Positions 16,628-25,421 of a stretch of 33,918 nucleotides of DNA are shown piece after piece. Position numbers and translations under genes: made by a program. The DNA lies in assembly GCA_030613245.1 (NCBI GenBank), contig JAUWMI010000045.1, positions 1 to 33,918 of the forward strand, given 5' to 3'. Source of the stretch: Candidatus Sumerlaeota bacterium (GTDB lineage: Bacteria; Sumerlaeota; Sumerlaeia; MWCT01; JAUWMI01). Under the pieces are notes generated by a model, which saw only the letters and a program-made list of their open reading frames with translations, had not been told where the DNA came from and did not search any database. Each line of letters begins with the position of its first letter. The stretch's first letter is position 1.

Positions 16628-16650
16628 TTTAGCCGGACTTCAGCCTGCTA
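16628..16650 (+). repeat. A-type palindrome after transposase N-terminal remnant
   Basis: TTTAGCCGGACTTCAGCCTG CT is a diverged A repeat and is followed by AAATGGAGTGAG. The same AAATGGAGTGAG text follows the inverted A copy at 25037-25058. Confidence 0.65.
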
Positions 16651-16784
16651 AATGGAGTGAGGTTGGGTGCGATAGGCTGTGCTTGTCTCCCGATTGATGC
16701 TGGAATTCAGTATTCGAGTGGTGAAAATTTCGTGGCAGCACTTCGATCATACTGTTGACTATTCTCTGCATCTGAGGATTCGCG

Positions 16785-17573
16785 ATGAAGATCATCGTCT
16801 GCATTAAACAAGTTCCTGATACTACGGATGTCAAGATTGACCCATCAACTAACACCCTGATTCGCGAAGGGGTGCCGAGTATTGTGAATCCCTTCGACAT
16901 GTATGCCCTGGAGGAAAGTCTGCGCCTGCGCGAAAAAGTCGGTGGCACGGTCACCGTCATCACCATGGGCCCGCCCCAGGCCAAAGAAGCCCTTCGCGAA
17001 GCCATTTCCCTGGGTGTGGATCAGGGCATCCTGATTAGCGACCGCGCCTTTGCCGGCTCTGATACTCTGGCGACTTCCTATGCACTGGCCAGCACTATCC
17101 GGAAAATCGGCGCCTACGACTTGATTATATGCGGCAAACAGGCGATTGACGGCGATACGGCCCAGGTCGGCCCCGGTATTGCCGAATGTCTCCAGATACC
17201 CTTTGTGGCTTTTGTGAAAAAGATTGAAGAGGTCTCGGATCAGACCATGCGCGTGGAGCGAATGATGGAAACCGGCTATGACGTCATCGAACTTCCGCTA
17301 CCTGCCGTGATTACCGTGGTCAAAGAGATCAACGAGCCACGGCTGCCGTCCCTGCGCGGTCAGATGCGCGCCAAGAAATACGAACCAACGCTGTGGACCA
17401 GCAGCGATCTGGATGTTTCGGAAGAGCGGATCGGGCTAAAAGGCTCCCCTACACAGGTGATCAAGATTTTCACCCCGGAAATTCGCAAGGCTGGCGAGCA
17501 CCTGGAGGGCGATCCTGAAGAAGTAGCTGACAAACTCTTTCAGCGTTTCAAGGAGGCCAAAATCATTCCATGA
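16785..17573 (+). CDS. etfB: Electron transfer flavoprotein, beta subunit
   Basis: The 262-residue protein begins MKIIVCIKQVPDTT and has GVPSIVNPFDMYALEE, VTVITMGPPQA, ISDRAFAGSDT and GKQAIDGDTAQVGP, followed by GLKGSPTQVIKIFTP. The AIDGDTAQVGP block and the GLKGSP segment are close to those of clostridial EtfB proteins of bifurcating complexes, where beta binds a second FAD instead of AMP. This is an inference from motif similarity, not proof. ATG 16785 has GAGGA seven bases upstream. Its stop overlaps the etfA start by four bases (ATGA), so the two are translationally coupled. Confidence 0.93.
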   Translation: MKIIVCIKQVPDTTDVKIDPSTNTLIREGVPSIVNPFDMYALEESLRLREKVGGTVTVITMGPPQAKEALREAISLGVDQGILISDRAFAGSDTLATSYALASTIRKIGAYDLIICGKQAIDGDTAQVGPGIAECLQIPFVAFVKKIEEVSDQTMRVERMMETGYDVIELPLPAVITVVKEINEPRLPSLRGQMRAKKYEPTLWTSSDLDVSEERIGLKGSPTQVIKIFTPEIRKAGEHLEGDPEEVADKLFQRFKEAKIIP

Positions 17574-18766
17574 ATATCTATATTGATGCCGATGCCTGTA
17601 CCGGCTGCGAGCTATGCCTCCCTTCGTGTCCCTTCAATGCAATCGAGATGCGCGAAGACAAGGCCGTGATTCTAGACAATTGTACGCTGTGCAATGCCTG
17701 TCTCGACGTCTGCCCTGTAGATGCGATTCACAAAGTCGAAGAGAAGGTTACTGCGCCTCACAAACCTTGTGTAATTGAAGAATATGCTGGTGTATGGGTC
17801 TTTGCGGAACAGCGCAAAGGCGTGCTCCAGACCGTGACGTTTGAACTCCTCGGCGAAGGCAAGAAGCTCGCCGCAACGCTCGGCGAAGAACTCTGCGCCG
17901 TCCTACTGGGCGACGGCATCCGAAAGGAAGCAGAAACCCTGCTCTATTACGACGTGGACAAGGTTTACTCGATTGACGACCCGACGCTTGCTGTGTTTCA
18001 AGACGATACCTATTCCGCCTGCATGGCTGCCCTCGCACGCCAGTTCAAGCCGAACATCATTCTCGGTGGTGCAACACATATCGGGCGTTCCTTTATACCA
18101 CAGGTGGCCGTTAAACTCCAGACCGGACTCACCGCCGACTGCACCGGCCTTACCATTGAAGATTCCAGCAAGCATCTGATGCAAACGCGGCCGGCATTCG
18201 GCGGCAGCATCTTCGCCACCATTGCCACGTACCATCATCGCCCGCAGATTGCCACTGTGCGCCACAAAGTCATGAAGCCCGCAAAGCGCCAGTCCGAGCG
18301 CCGCGGTGAAATTGTTCAGCTCCCCCTGCCCGACGAAGCAAAGCGCTGTCGCACACGCTTTATTACGTCTGTAGAAGAACTTGAAGAAACCGTTAATCTT
18401 GCCGAGGCGGATATTATTGTCTCCGGTGGCCGCGGGCTCGGCGATCCAAAGTACTTTAGCCTGATCCAGGAGCTCGCCAAGACCCTAGGAGGTGCAGTTG
18501 GCGCATCACGCGCTACAGTGGATGCTGGCTGGATTCCCTATTCACATCAGGTGGGGCAAACTGGCAAGACTGTCTGTCCAAAACTCTACATCGCGTGTGG
18601 TATCTCCGGAGCCGTGCAGCACCTCGTCGGAATGCAATCGTCCGACGTCATCGTGGCCATTAACAAAGATCCGCAAGCCCCGATTTTCAAAGTCGCCAGC
18701 TACGGCATTGTGGGTGACCTGCATGAAGTGATTCCCGCGCTCATCAAGCGGTTTTCTGCACGCTAA
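17570..18766 (+). CDS. etfA: Electron transfer flavoprotein, alpha subunit with N-terminal 2x[4Fe-4S] ferredoxin domain
   Basis: The protein is 398 residues, about 70-80 longer than standard EtfA. The extra N-terminus holds two CxxCxxCxxxC motifs (C10, C13, C16, C20 and C38, C41, C44, C48), a bacterial-type ferredoxin domain. Then comes the normal EtfA fold: GVWVFAEQ, a middle domain with GATHIGRS and TGLTADCTGL, and the FAD-binding C-terminus with SGGRGLGD, VGASRATVDAGW, VGQTGKTVCPKLYIACGISG and INKDPQAPIF. Such a fusion is known in CarE of caffeyl-CoA reductase and in some lactate dehydrogenase ETFs of anaerobes. It suggests electron exchange with ferredoxin. It is encoded directly after etfB, with a four-base overlap. 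Confidence 0.93.
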   Translation: MNIYIDADACTGCELCLPSCPFNAIEMREDKAVILDNCTLCNACLDVCPVDAIHKVEEKVTAPHKPCVIEEYAGVWVFAEQRKGVLQTVTFELLGEGKKLAATLGEELCAVLLGDGIRKEAETLLYYDVDKVYSIDDPTLAVFQDDTYSACMAALARQFKPNIILGGATHIGRSFIPQVAVKLQTGLTADCTGLTIEDSSKHLMQTRPAFGGSIFATIATYHHRPQIATVRHKVMKPAKRQSERRGEIVQLPLPDEAKRCRTRFITSVEELEETVNLAEADIIVSGGRGLGDPKYFSLIQELAKTLGGAVGASRATVDAGWIPYSHQVGQTGKTVCPKLYIACGISGAVQHLVGMQSSDVIVAINKDPQAPIFKVASYGIVGDLHEVIPALIKRFSAR

Positions 18767-18807
18767 GCACTTGAGCCGCGGAATGAAAAGAAGAGTAGGG
18801 AAGTATC

Positions 18808-19026
18808 GTGGATTTGGCTACTCGATTAAAACGGCGTTCCAACCGCATCTGTAACTTGATTCTCCATTCCGACATGCAATGGGTTGATATCGCAATTGAA
18901 ATTGAGAAGATGCGGCAGCTCTGCGAAGAGGAAGCACCGCAAAAGATCGAGCTCTTCGAGCGGCTCTACGTCAGCCGCTTTCAGCGCCTCTGGGATCAGT
19001 GGAGAGTCAAGCAAGAAAACTCTTAG
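18808..19026 (+). CDS. Small conserved-looking helical protein of unknown function
   Basis: GTG 18808 has AGGGAAG a few bases upstream. The product is 72 residues, highly charged and predicted to be a helical hairpin (IEIEKMRQLCEEEAP, IELFERLYVSRFQRLWDQW). It starts 41 bases after etfA on the same strand and is probably co-transcribed with it. No family is recognised. The antisense frame over the same span looks less protein-like. Real-gene status rests on the ribosome-binding site, the operon position and the amino-acid composition. Confidence 0.6.
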   Translation: MDLATRLKRRSNRICNLILHSDMQWVDIAIEIEKMRQLCEEEAPQKIELFERLYVSRFQRLWDQWRVKQENS

Positions 19027-19076
19027 GTGATGGCCTTCAACCGATTGCTTCCCGCCTTATTGCTATGCTTAGCGTC

Positions 19077-21644
19077 TCATGAGGTGACGCGGATGACTTC
19101 TTCGACGGTAGTCAGGCCCTGAAGGATTTTTACAATCCCTTCCTCGCGCAAAGTGTGCATGCCCTTCTTTCGCGCCAGCTCGCGTATCACTGATGTGGCG
19201 ACGTTCGCCTCAAGAATTTCCCGCATCCCCTCGTCGGGCATGAGAATCTCAAAAATGCCCAGCCGGCCATAAAACCCCGTATTGTTACACTCCGAACACC
19301 CCTGGCCCTTCATGAACACAATGTCTCTATCTGCCGTGGAGATGCCCAGCAGATCCAGGTCTGATTTTTTCGGCTTGTAGGGCTTCTTGCATTCGGTACA
19401 ATTGACGCGAATTAGTCGCTGTGCCACCATAGCAACCAGAGCCGACGCAAAGCGCCGGGGCTCGACCCCCAGATCCCAGAGCCGCGCAAACGAGCTCGCT
19501 GTGTCTATCGTATGGAGTGTTGAAAAGACAAGGTGCCCGGTCACAGCCGCATCCACCCCAATTTCGGCGGTCTCGCGGTCGCGAATCTCGCCAACCATGA
19601 TCACGTCCGGATCCTGCCGCAGGATCGAGCGTAGCCCCGTGGCAAAGGTGAAGTTCGCCGACGGATTAACCTGCAGCTGATTCACTCCTTTAATCCGATA
19701 CTCAACCGGATCTTCAATAGTAATAATATTCTTCTCCCCTGTATTGATCGTATTCAGCGCCACGTAGAGCGTCGTGGATTTCCCGCATCCCGAGGGCCCG
19801 ATGGCCAGAACCATGCCGTGCGGCTTGCGAATGGAACGCTCAAATTTTTCGAGATTGTCACCCTCCAGGCCGAGCTTCGTGGAATCCACCTGTATGATCT
19901 TTGAATCCAACAGACGAAGCGAGACTTTTTCCCCCATGGCCGCAGGGCTAGAGGAAGTGCGAATGTCAATATCGGTCTTATCCACCCAGAGATCAAATTT
20001 GCCATCCTGGGGAATGCGCTTTTCCGCGATGTCGAGATTCGCCATTACCTTGATCGCCGACACCAGGGAATTCGCCAGAGCACGCGGCAGGTTAATCATT
20101 TCGTGAAGCATCCCGTCAACGCGGATGCGCACCTTGATGCCTTCGATTTCCGGTTCAATGTGCAAGTCGCTTCCGCGTTTCCGCACAGCCAGCGTAATCA
20201 GAGCACGCACCAGCTTCAACATCGCATCTTTCTCAACGAGCGCCTCTCCCGCTCGTCCAGCTTTTTTGCCCCGCACAATCTCTCGTTCCAGCTGCTTGAC
20301 CAGATGATCAATGTAGTCGCTCAGGTCATAGACAGGTGTGATGTTCTCCCGGCAATGCGGGCAGATATAGAAGTTCATATCCGCATAGGCATTAATGTCG
20401 TCAATGGCTCGATTGCAAAAGGGACAGCGTTTCTTTGGCCCTCGCAGCTTAATCTGCCGTGCCAGGTAGGCAAGGTACACCGGAAGCCCGAACATCTTGA
20501 TTGAGCTGCAGTATTGCGTAGCCAGAAGGTCGCCCTTCGCTGTTTGCCGTTTGATCAGCTTATACGGCAGAATCCAGATTACCACTATGGCCAGCGGAAT
20601 GCCCAGAATAAAGATAAGATATTCCCCATGGGCGACCTGGCGGGGAATGTCACTGATGAGCTGAAATGTCGGACTCGCCTTAACCTTGTTGTAGTAGACT
20701 TTCCACTTCGGTTCTTGCTTTGGCGGTGGAGGGGGCGGTGGAGGTGGCGGCGTCGCGCGCGGAAGCTGTGCAATTGGCTGGAAAATGATCACCGGCGTTG
20801 GTGTTGGGGGAACAGGCGTTGTTCCAGGCTGTGGCGATCGCGTCTGTTCCATCTTTATAACTGAGATCAGCGAATTCGCCTCGTTGCGCTGGCTAATATC
20901 CAGACTAAATGTCGCAACGTGTTCCAGGGTTTTCAATGCCTCGTCCCACTTCTTAAGCTTGCGCTGCACCGCGGCCAGCTCAAGCAGGATGCGGAACTGC
21001 TCGTCAGTATTGCCCCTCACCAACGCCTTCGCCTGCAACAGATCCCGCTCCGCAGAGCCCAAATACGATGGCCCGCTTTCCGCGGAGCGCTTGCCCCGCT
21101 CATAGTAGCTCGTGGCAAGTCCGTTTTTAACGTCGTTGCGCAGGGCGTACCATGGCGCCAAATCGTCAACAAAGAGCCTGTCTTTTACCGTCGGGTTGTT
21201 CAGCGCGTCCCAGAGAAAGAGGAATTGATTAAGCGCCTGGTCGGACTTACCACGGTCGAGGTTATTCTGGGCCTCTCTCAAGGACTCGATGACCGCTGGT
21301 GTGAAAATGCGCTTTGCAGGGTCTGCTTCCGTCGGATTCTGCGTAACTACTTTTATGATCTGCGTGATTGCCTGGTGATATGCTTTTTGCTGCATAGCCT
21401 GACGCGCTGGTGCAAGCACATCCACAATCGCAGGCTTGCGCTCTATCGTGAGAATGTCCCGGTGGCTGATCGTCGTCAGTACTGAGCCCTGTTTGATAAC
21501 AACGTTCTTCCCGTCGTCCGAGATGATATCCCCAGTGATCACTTTCCCATCAGTCTTTATAATTTGATCTCCAAGACTCGAAGACAGCGTACTAAACATC
21601 ACCAGTCCGCAAAGAAGTGCTTGACAAAGCCATAGCCTCTTCAT
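19077..21644 (-). CDS. Membrane-anchored GspE/PilB-family ATPase with signal peptide, exported domain and zinc ribbon
   Basis: The product is 855 residues. Residues 1-25 form a signal peptide. About 26-70 is a small beta module (IIKTDGKVITGDIISDD, then DILTIER) common in secreted proteins. Residues 75-265 are TPR-like helices, and 270-312 is a proline-rich linker with a run of ten or more prolines. A membrane helix spans about 342-363. The cytoplasmic part has a zinc ribbon (C407, C410, C428, C431), then a GspE-type ATPase: SDLHIEP (492-498), Walker A GPSGCGKS (616-623), Walker B VIMVGEIRD (681-689), the histidine box HLVFSTLHT (704-712) and a tetracysteine motif (C749, C752, C783, C786). The ATPase motor for type II secretion or type IV pili is normally wholly cytoplasmic, so the exported N-terminus is unusual. 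Walker A departs from the usual GPTGSGKT. No pilin or other gsp gene is nearby. Confidence 0.88.
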   Translation of the reverse strand: MKRLWLCQALLCGLVMFSTLSSSLGDQIIKTDGKVITGDIISDDGKNVVIKQGSVLTTISHRDILTIERKPAIVDVLAPARQAMQQKAYHQAITQIIKVVTQNPTEADPAKRIFTPAVIESLREAQNNLDRGKSDQALNQFLFLWDALNNPTVKDRLFVDDLAPWYALRNDVKNGLATSYYERGKRSAESGPSYLGSAERDLLQAKALVRGNTDEQFRILLELAAVQRKLKKWDEALKTLEHVATFSLDISQRNEANSLISVIKMEQTRSPQPGTTPVPPTPTPVIIFQPIAQLPRATPPPPPPPPPPKQEPKWKVYYNKVKASPTFQLISDIPRQVAHGEYLIFILGIPLAIVVIWILPYKLIKRQTAKGDLLATQYCSSIKMFGLPVYLAYLARQIKLRGPKKRCPFCNRAIDDINAYADMNFYICPHCRENITPVYDLSDYIDHLVKQLEREIVRGKKAGRAGEALVEKDAMLKLVRALITLAVRKRGSDLHIEPEIEGIKVRIRVDGMLHEMINLPRALANSLVSAIKVMANLDIAEKRIPQDGKFDLWVDKTDIDIRTSSSPAAMGEKVSLRLLDSKIIQVDSTKLGLEGDNLEKFERSIRKPHGMVLAIGPSGCGKSTTLYVALNTINTGEKNIITIEDPVEYRIKGVNQLQVNPSANFTFATGLRSILRQDPDVIMVGEIRDRETAEIGVDAAVTGHLVFSTLHTIDTASSFARLWDLGVEPRRFASALVAMVAQRLIRVNCTECKKPYKPKKSDLDLLGISTADRDIVFMKGQGCSECNNTGFYGRLGIFEILMPDEGMREILEANVATSVIRELARKKGMHTLREEGIVKILQGLTTVEEVIRVTS

Positions 21645-21960
21645 TGTAATCCTCTTTCAGGAGAGGTGGGGCAGTGATGAGTACATAAGCCTACCATGCC
21701 AGCGTTTGGTGTTCGCCGTGTGCAATGCTCTTCGACGACGCTCCGACCGCAGATATTGCCACCACACGGTAAGGTCATCAATGAAAATCAACAGCAGCAG
21801 GGGAGGTGTTCTAAATCTACTTGTTACGCGCTGGGCTCTCCACCCGTAACGTTTGGAACTCGATAAGCAAAATTATGGCGGTTTTTCATACGTCAATGTT
21901 ACTTCTATACTCGCGTCTGGTTTTTTTTCAAGCAAATTATCCACAGGAGCAAGATGATTA
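21645..21960. other. Divergent intergenic region between the ATPase and tldD
   Basis: About 316 bases separate the two divergent genes. A TATACT (21906-21911) could be a -10 box for tldD, but no good -35 box was seen. AGGAG at 21945-21949 lies 11 bases before the GTG start of tldD. No RNA gene or repeat was seen. Confidence 0.4.
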
Positions 21961-23403
21961 GTGATTCCATTTGCCCTCCAGATAGCTGATGCTCTTCAGG
22001 GAATGAACGTGGACTATGGCGACGTCCGTGTTATCCATCTCCAGGCCCAGGAGATTACAGTAACCAATCAGATCCCAGAGGTTGTGGGCGGAAGCGAGAC
22101 TCTTGGATTTGGCGTTCGGGTGCTGAAGGGAGGAGCCTGGGGGTATGCAGCCTCGGCCACAATGGACGCTTCGCTGATCGTGCCCACGGTGAAGCGTGCC
22201 CTTGCCGTAGCCGAGGCGAGCACCATGGTCGCATCTGAGCGCGATCCTTTTCAACCTCCGCCTGTTGTGCAGGGCAAATTCGTAACTCCGTGCAAAATTG
22301 ATCCGTTTGATGTGCCGATTGAGCAGAAAGTTACGCTCTTACTCGCCGCAACAAAAATTATGCAGCAGACCAAACAGATCCATCTCGCCAAAGGCTTCCT
22401 GGATTTCCGTAAAGAACGAAAAGTCTTCGTTGCAACCACAGGCACGCAGCTCGACCAGGAGATTATTCAATGCGGCGGCGGCATCGTCGCCTATGCTACT
22501 GATGGAAACGATGTGCAGCACCGCTCTTATCCAAGCTCATTTCGCGGCAATTTCGCCAGCGCTGGCTGGGAATTTGTCGAGGCACTCGGCCTGGTCAGTC
22601 ACGCAGAACAGGTCGCTGACGAAGCGCGCCAGCTTCTGGCCGCACCGCTTTGCCCCACGATGCAGACCACCCTGATACTTGAAGACGATCAACTCGCGCT
22701 CCAAGTTCACGAATCTATCGGCCATCCTATCGAACTCGACCGCATCTTTGGCTACGAGGCGAGCTACGCCGGAACTTCATTCCTTCGGCCCGACATGCTC
22801 CGCTCCTTTCGCTATGCTTCTGAGATCGTAAACGTTACGGCCGATGCAACTATCCCCGGTGGCCTGGGCACGTTTGGCTACGACGACGAAGGAACTCCGG
22901 CACAGCGTGTGCCAATTATTCGCGACGGAATTCTCGTCGGATTTCTCTCGTCCTGTTCTACAGCGCCTCGCCTGGGACTCGCGAGCAACGGCACCATGCG
23001 CGCCGACGGCTGGCAAAACTTTCCTCTGATCCGCATGACCAATATTAATCTGGAACCGGGGGAATGGGATCGCAATGCACTCATCGCTGATACAAAGAAG
23101 GGTTTACTCCTTCAGACCAATAAGTCATGGAGCATTGACGACCAGCGCGTGAACTTTCAATTCAGCACTGAAGTAGCACGCGAAATTCATAATGGCAAAC
23201 TCGGCCGCCTCTATAAAAATCCGGTCTATACAGGAATTACGCCACAATTCTGGAACTCCTGCGACGCAATTTGTAGCGATGCGTTCGCCCAGTTCTGGGG
23301 CACACCAAATTGTGGCAAGGGCGAGCCGCCTCAAACTGCCAGGGTCGGCCATCGGGTCGCTCCGGCTCGCTTTCGAAATGTCAGGGTCTGGGGCGCAAAG
23401 TGA
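21961..23403 (+). CDS. tldD: TldD-family metalloprotease, catalytic subunit
   Basis: The 480-residue protein is the catalytic half of a TldD/TldE heterodimer. The zinc motif HESIGHP (250-256, HExxxH) and the distant cysteine ligand in PNCGKGEP (about 456) are both present. SLGF-like ETLGFGVRV and GWGYAA-like GAWGYAASA near the N-terminus, plus LGTFGYDDEG and GFLSS, complete the family pattern. These proteases degrade unfolded or modified peptides inside a barrel-shaped dimer. GTG 21961 is the only start upstream of residue 15 in this frame; AGGAG lies 11 bases before it. An ATG at 21954 is in another frame that ends after 11 codons and is not used for this product. The tldE partner follows 57 bases downstream. 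Confidence 0.92.
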   Translation: MIPFALQIADALQGMNVDYGDVRVIHLQAQEITVTNQIPEVVGGSETLGFGVRVLKGGAWGYAASATMDASLIVPTVKRALAVAEASTMVASERDPFQPPPVVQGKFVTPCKIDPFDVPIEQKVTLLLAATKIMQQTKQIHLAKGFLDFRKERKVFVATTGTQLDQEIIQCGGGIVAYATDGNDVQHRSYPSSFRGNFASAGWEFVEALGLVSHAEQVADEARQLLAAPLCPTMQTTLILEDDQLALQVHESIGHPIELDRIFGYEASYAGTSFLRPDMLRSFRYASEIVNVTADATIPGGLGTFGYDDEGTPAQRVPIIRDGILVGFLSSCSTAPRLGLASNGTMRADGWQNFPLIRMTNINLEPGEWDRNALIADTKKGLLLQTNKSWSIDDQRVNFQFSTEVAREIHNGKLGRLYKNPVYTGITPQFWNSCDAICSDAFAQFWGTPNCGKGEPPQTARVGHRVAPARFRNVRVWGAK

Positions 23404-23460
23404 TCGCGGCGCACCAAAGAAGGTTTGCAGGCTGACGGAACTCCAGAGGCTAAAGTAAAA

Positions 23461-24816
23461 ATGATCACCGGACACGCAGACATCTTCTCATTTCTGGATC
23501 GTATTATCCGCCAGGCCAATGTTGACCAGGCAGAAGTACTTCTGCTCCGTACCGACACCGGCCTTACGCGCTTTTGCAAAAATAGTATTCATCAGAATAC
23601 CATAACCACTACACAAAGGCTCCAGATTCGCGTTGCCGTCAACCGTAAGCTCGGCTCGTTCTCCACTGATCGCATTGATGACGCTGGCATCGCACACGCA
23701 ATCCAGAATGCTGTCAGCATTGCGAACGCCCAGCACCCGGACCCTGAGTTCAAGTCACTTCCCTCCGGCAACACAATCGTCGAGCCGCGTGGTTACGTGG
23801 AAGCCACTGCTCAGTGTGCACCTGCGCAGCGTGCCCAACTCGTCAAGCAGATGTGCTCTCTGGCCGTGAACCAGAAGGCAGAACTCGCTGGCGCACTCTC
23901 AACCACTACTGAAGAACTCGCCATTGTGAACTCGCTCGGCATCCATGCATATCAGCAGAGCTCTCTGGCCGAAGCTAATATTGTGGCCTCAAAAGCCGCG
24001 CTCTCAGGCTATGCCTATTGGCTAGGCACCGACATCACCGCTCTTCCCGCCTCGTTTCTTTCAGAACAGGCACTCTCTAAAGCCACCTCTTCACTTCCCA
24101 TTATTACGCTCGAACCAGGCCGCTATACGGTCGTCCTCGAGCCTTATGCCGTTGGCACACTGGTGGACGATCTTTCCTATGTTAGCTTTAGCGCTAAGGC
24201 ATTTCAGGAAAAGCGCTCATTCATGAGCCAGAAAATCGGCACCCGCGTCGCAGAACCGTGCATCACCATCTGGGATGATGGCCTCGATGCCCAGGGGCTT
24301 CTCCGTGCCTTTGACTTTGAAGGTGTGCGCAAAAGAAAGGTCCTGTTGATTGACCGGGGCATCGCCAGAGGCGTAGTGTATGATTCACGTACCGCAGCTC
24401 GCCAGAAGGATGCGCAAAACACCGGACACGCACTCCCTGCTCCGAACGCCTACGGTCCACTCGCCATTAACCTTTTCATGCAGGGCGGCGCAGCCCGGAG
24501 CATTGACGAGATGGTTCGCACCATTGAGCACGGGCTCTACATCACACGGTTTCATTATGCAAATATCGTAGAGCCCCTTGCCACGGTGCTCACAGGCATG
24601 ACTCGCGACGGCACATTTCTGATCGAGAATGGCAAGCTGACGCGTCCGGTCAGAAACATGCGCTTTACGCAGAGTATTCTTGAGGCGCTAGCGAACGTTG
24701 AGGCCCTGACGGCGGAGACCAGTCTGGTGGAGGGCTTTTATGGCGGAACTCGCGTTCCTGCTCTAAAGATCAGCGACTTTCATTTTACCGGTGTCTCGGA
24801 GCTCGCCGAAAGCTAG
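23461..24816 (+). CDS. tldE: TldE/PmbA-family protease partner subunit
   Basis: ATG 23461 gives 451 residues; a TTG at 23425 would add 12 less typical ones. The protein has the same fold as TldD but lacks the HExxxH motif, as expected for TldE. Family features include LQIRVAVNRKLGSFSTD, IITLEPGRYTVVLEPYAVG, LVDDLSYVSFSAKAFQE, the GTRVAEPCITIWDDG segment and C-terminal FHYANIVEPLATVLTGMTRDGTF and IENGKLTRPVRNMRFTQS. It pairs with the upstream tldD product. The ribosome-binding site is weak (AGAGG 11 bases upstream), compatible with coupling to tldD. Confidence 0.9.
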   Translation: MITGHADIFSFLDRIIRQANVDQAEVLLLRTDTGLTRFCKNSIHQNTITTTQRLQIRVAVNRKLGSFSTDRIDDAGIAHAIQNAVSIANAQHPDPEFKSLPSGNTIVEPRGYVEATAQCAPAQRAQLVKQMCSLAVNQKAELAGALSTTTEELAIVNSLGIHAYQQSSLAEANIVASKAALSGYAYWLGTDITALPASFLSEQALSKATSSLPIITLEPGRYTVVLEPYAVGTLVDDLSYVSFSAKAFQEKRSFMSQKIGTRVAEPCITIWDDGLDAQGLLRAFDFEGVRKRKVLLIDRGIARGVVYDSRTAARQKDAQNTGHALPAPNAYGPLAINLFMQGGAARSIDEMVRTIEHGLYITRFHYANIVEPLATVLTGMTRDGTFLIENGKLTRPVRNMRFTQSILEALANVEALTAETSLVEGFYGGTRVPALKISDFHFTGVSELAES

Positions 24817-24841
24817 GGCACTGTAGACCTTGAAATGATAC

Positions 24842-24866
24842 ACACGGGCTGGAAGCCCGTGCCACG
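24842..24866. repeat. B-type palindrome (ACGGGCTGGAAGCCCGT)
   Basis: This is a perfect palindrome around GGA. It ends directly upstream of the transposase remnant, in place of the missing part of that gene. Related copies lie at 14911, 15328, 25267 and 25398. Confidence 0.75.
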
Positions 24867-24871
24867 TACAC

Positions 24872-24946
24872 CATCACAGAAGAGGGACCATTAAAAAGGT
24901 TTTAGAGGAATTCAGAACACACTTTGAGGAAGAGCGGACAGAATAA
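24872..24946 (+). pseudogene. C-terminal remnant of a RAYT transposase (copy 2)
   Basis: The frame encodes HHRRGTIKKVLEEF and ends FEEERTE-stop (TAA). It is the same peptide as at 15065-15169 with two or three changes (for example Y to H), most other differences being silent. A B palindrome abuts its 5' side and an inverted C palindrome begins 11 bases after the stop, as in the first copy. Confidence 0.75.
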
Positions 24947-24957
24947 CTAAAGTCGGT

Positions 24958-25058
24958 TCGAGAAGCCACGCTAAAGCGCGCTTAGGTGGAGTTTTATCCT
25001 ACCTCTTCACCCCCGCCGAGGCGGGGTGCAAAGAAGAGCAGGCTGAAGCCCTGCTAAA
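24958..25058 (-). repeat. Composite REP-like element, inverted (C-D-A)
   Basis: Inverted C (24958-24983), a D hairpin CACCCCCGCC-GA-GGCGGGGTG (25009-25029) and inverted A (25037-25058) occur in the exact reverse order of the A-D-C composites at 13230 and 25982. The span is again 101 bases. Confidence 0.75.
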
Positions 25059-25078
25059 TGGAGTGAGTTTACGTCGCC

Positions 25079-25172
25079 TGAGAAGCCATGCTAAAGCGCG
25101 CTTGGGGCTTGGCGCAACCACCTTTTCACCCCGCCTGAAGGCGGGTGCAAAGAAGAGCCCGCCTAGGCGGGC
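25079..25172 (-). repeat. Second inverted C-D composite
   Basis: An inverted C (GAGAAGCCATGCTAAAGCGC GCTT, 25080-25103) is followed by CACCCCGCCTGAAGGCGGGTG and AGCCCGCCTAGGCGGGCT hairpins. Its downstream text matches 15206-15424. Confidence 0.7.
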
Positions 25173-25266
25173 TAAACAACACCGCATCGCGTGGACACCG
25201 GATCGAATGCATAGCATTTCTTCTTGTACTCCGAGTAATGCTGGAAAACATCCGAACCACATAGAA

Positions 25267-25287
25267 CACGGGCTGGAAGCCCGTGTC
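25267..25287. repeat. B-type palindrome
   Basis: ACACGGGCTGGAAGCCCGTG is a perfect B palindrome; the matching position in the other duplicated block (15328) is degenerate. Confidence 0.7.
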
Positions 25288-25397
25288 GAGTCCGTCAAGG
25301 TTAAACTGCTCCCTAGCGCAGCATTAGCTTTGAACTAATGGATGGTTGGTGTCATGGACATCACGCCACAGGCGCATTTTCAACTTGCCCATGATAC

Positions 25398-25421
25398 ACA
25401 CGGGCTGGAAGCCCGTGCCAC
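25398..25421. repeat. B-type palindrome
   Basis: ACACGGGCTGGAAGCCCGTG recurs, followed by CCACGTGCATTA. Upstream, the text CATCACGCCACAGGCGCATT (25362 region) is repeated again near 25496-25520. Confidence 0.7.

Noticed and set aside
25063-25338. Open frames of 60-100 codons across the repeat island as small genes
   Set aside because: Their translations are made of the palindromic repeats and have no conserved start or ribosome-binding site.
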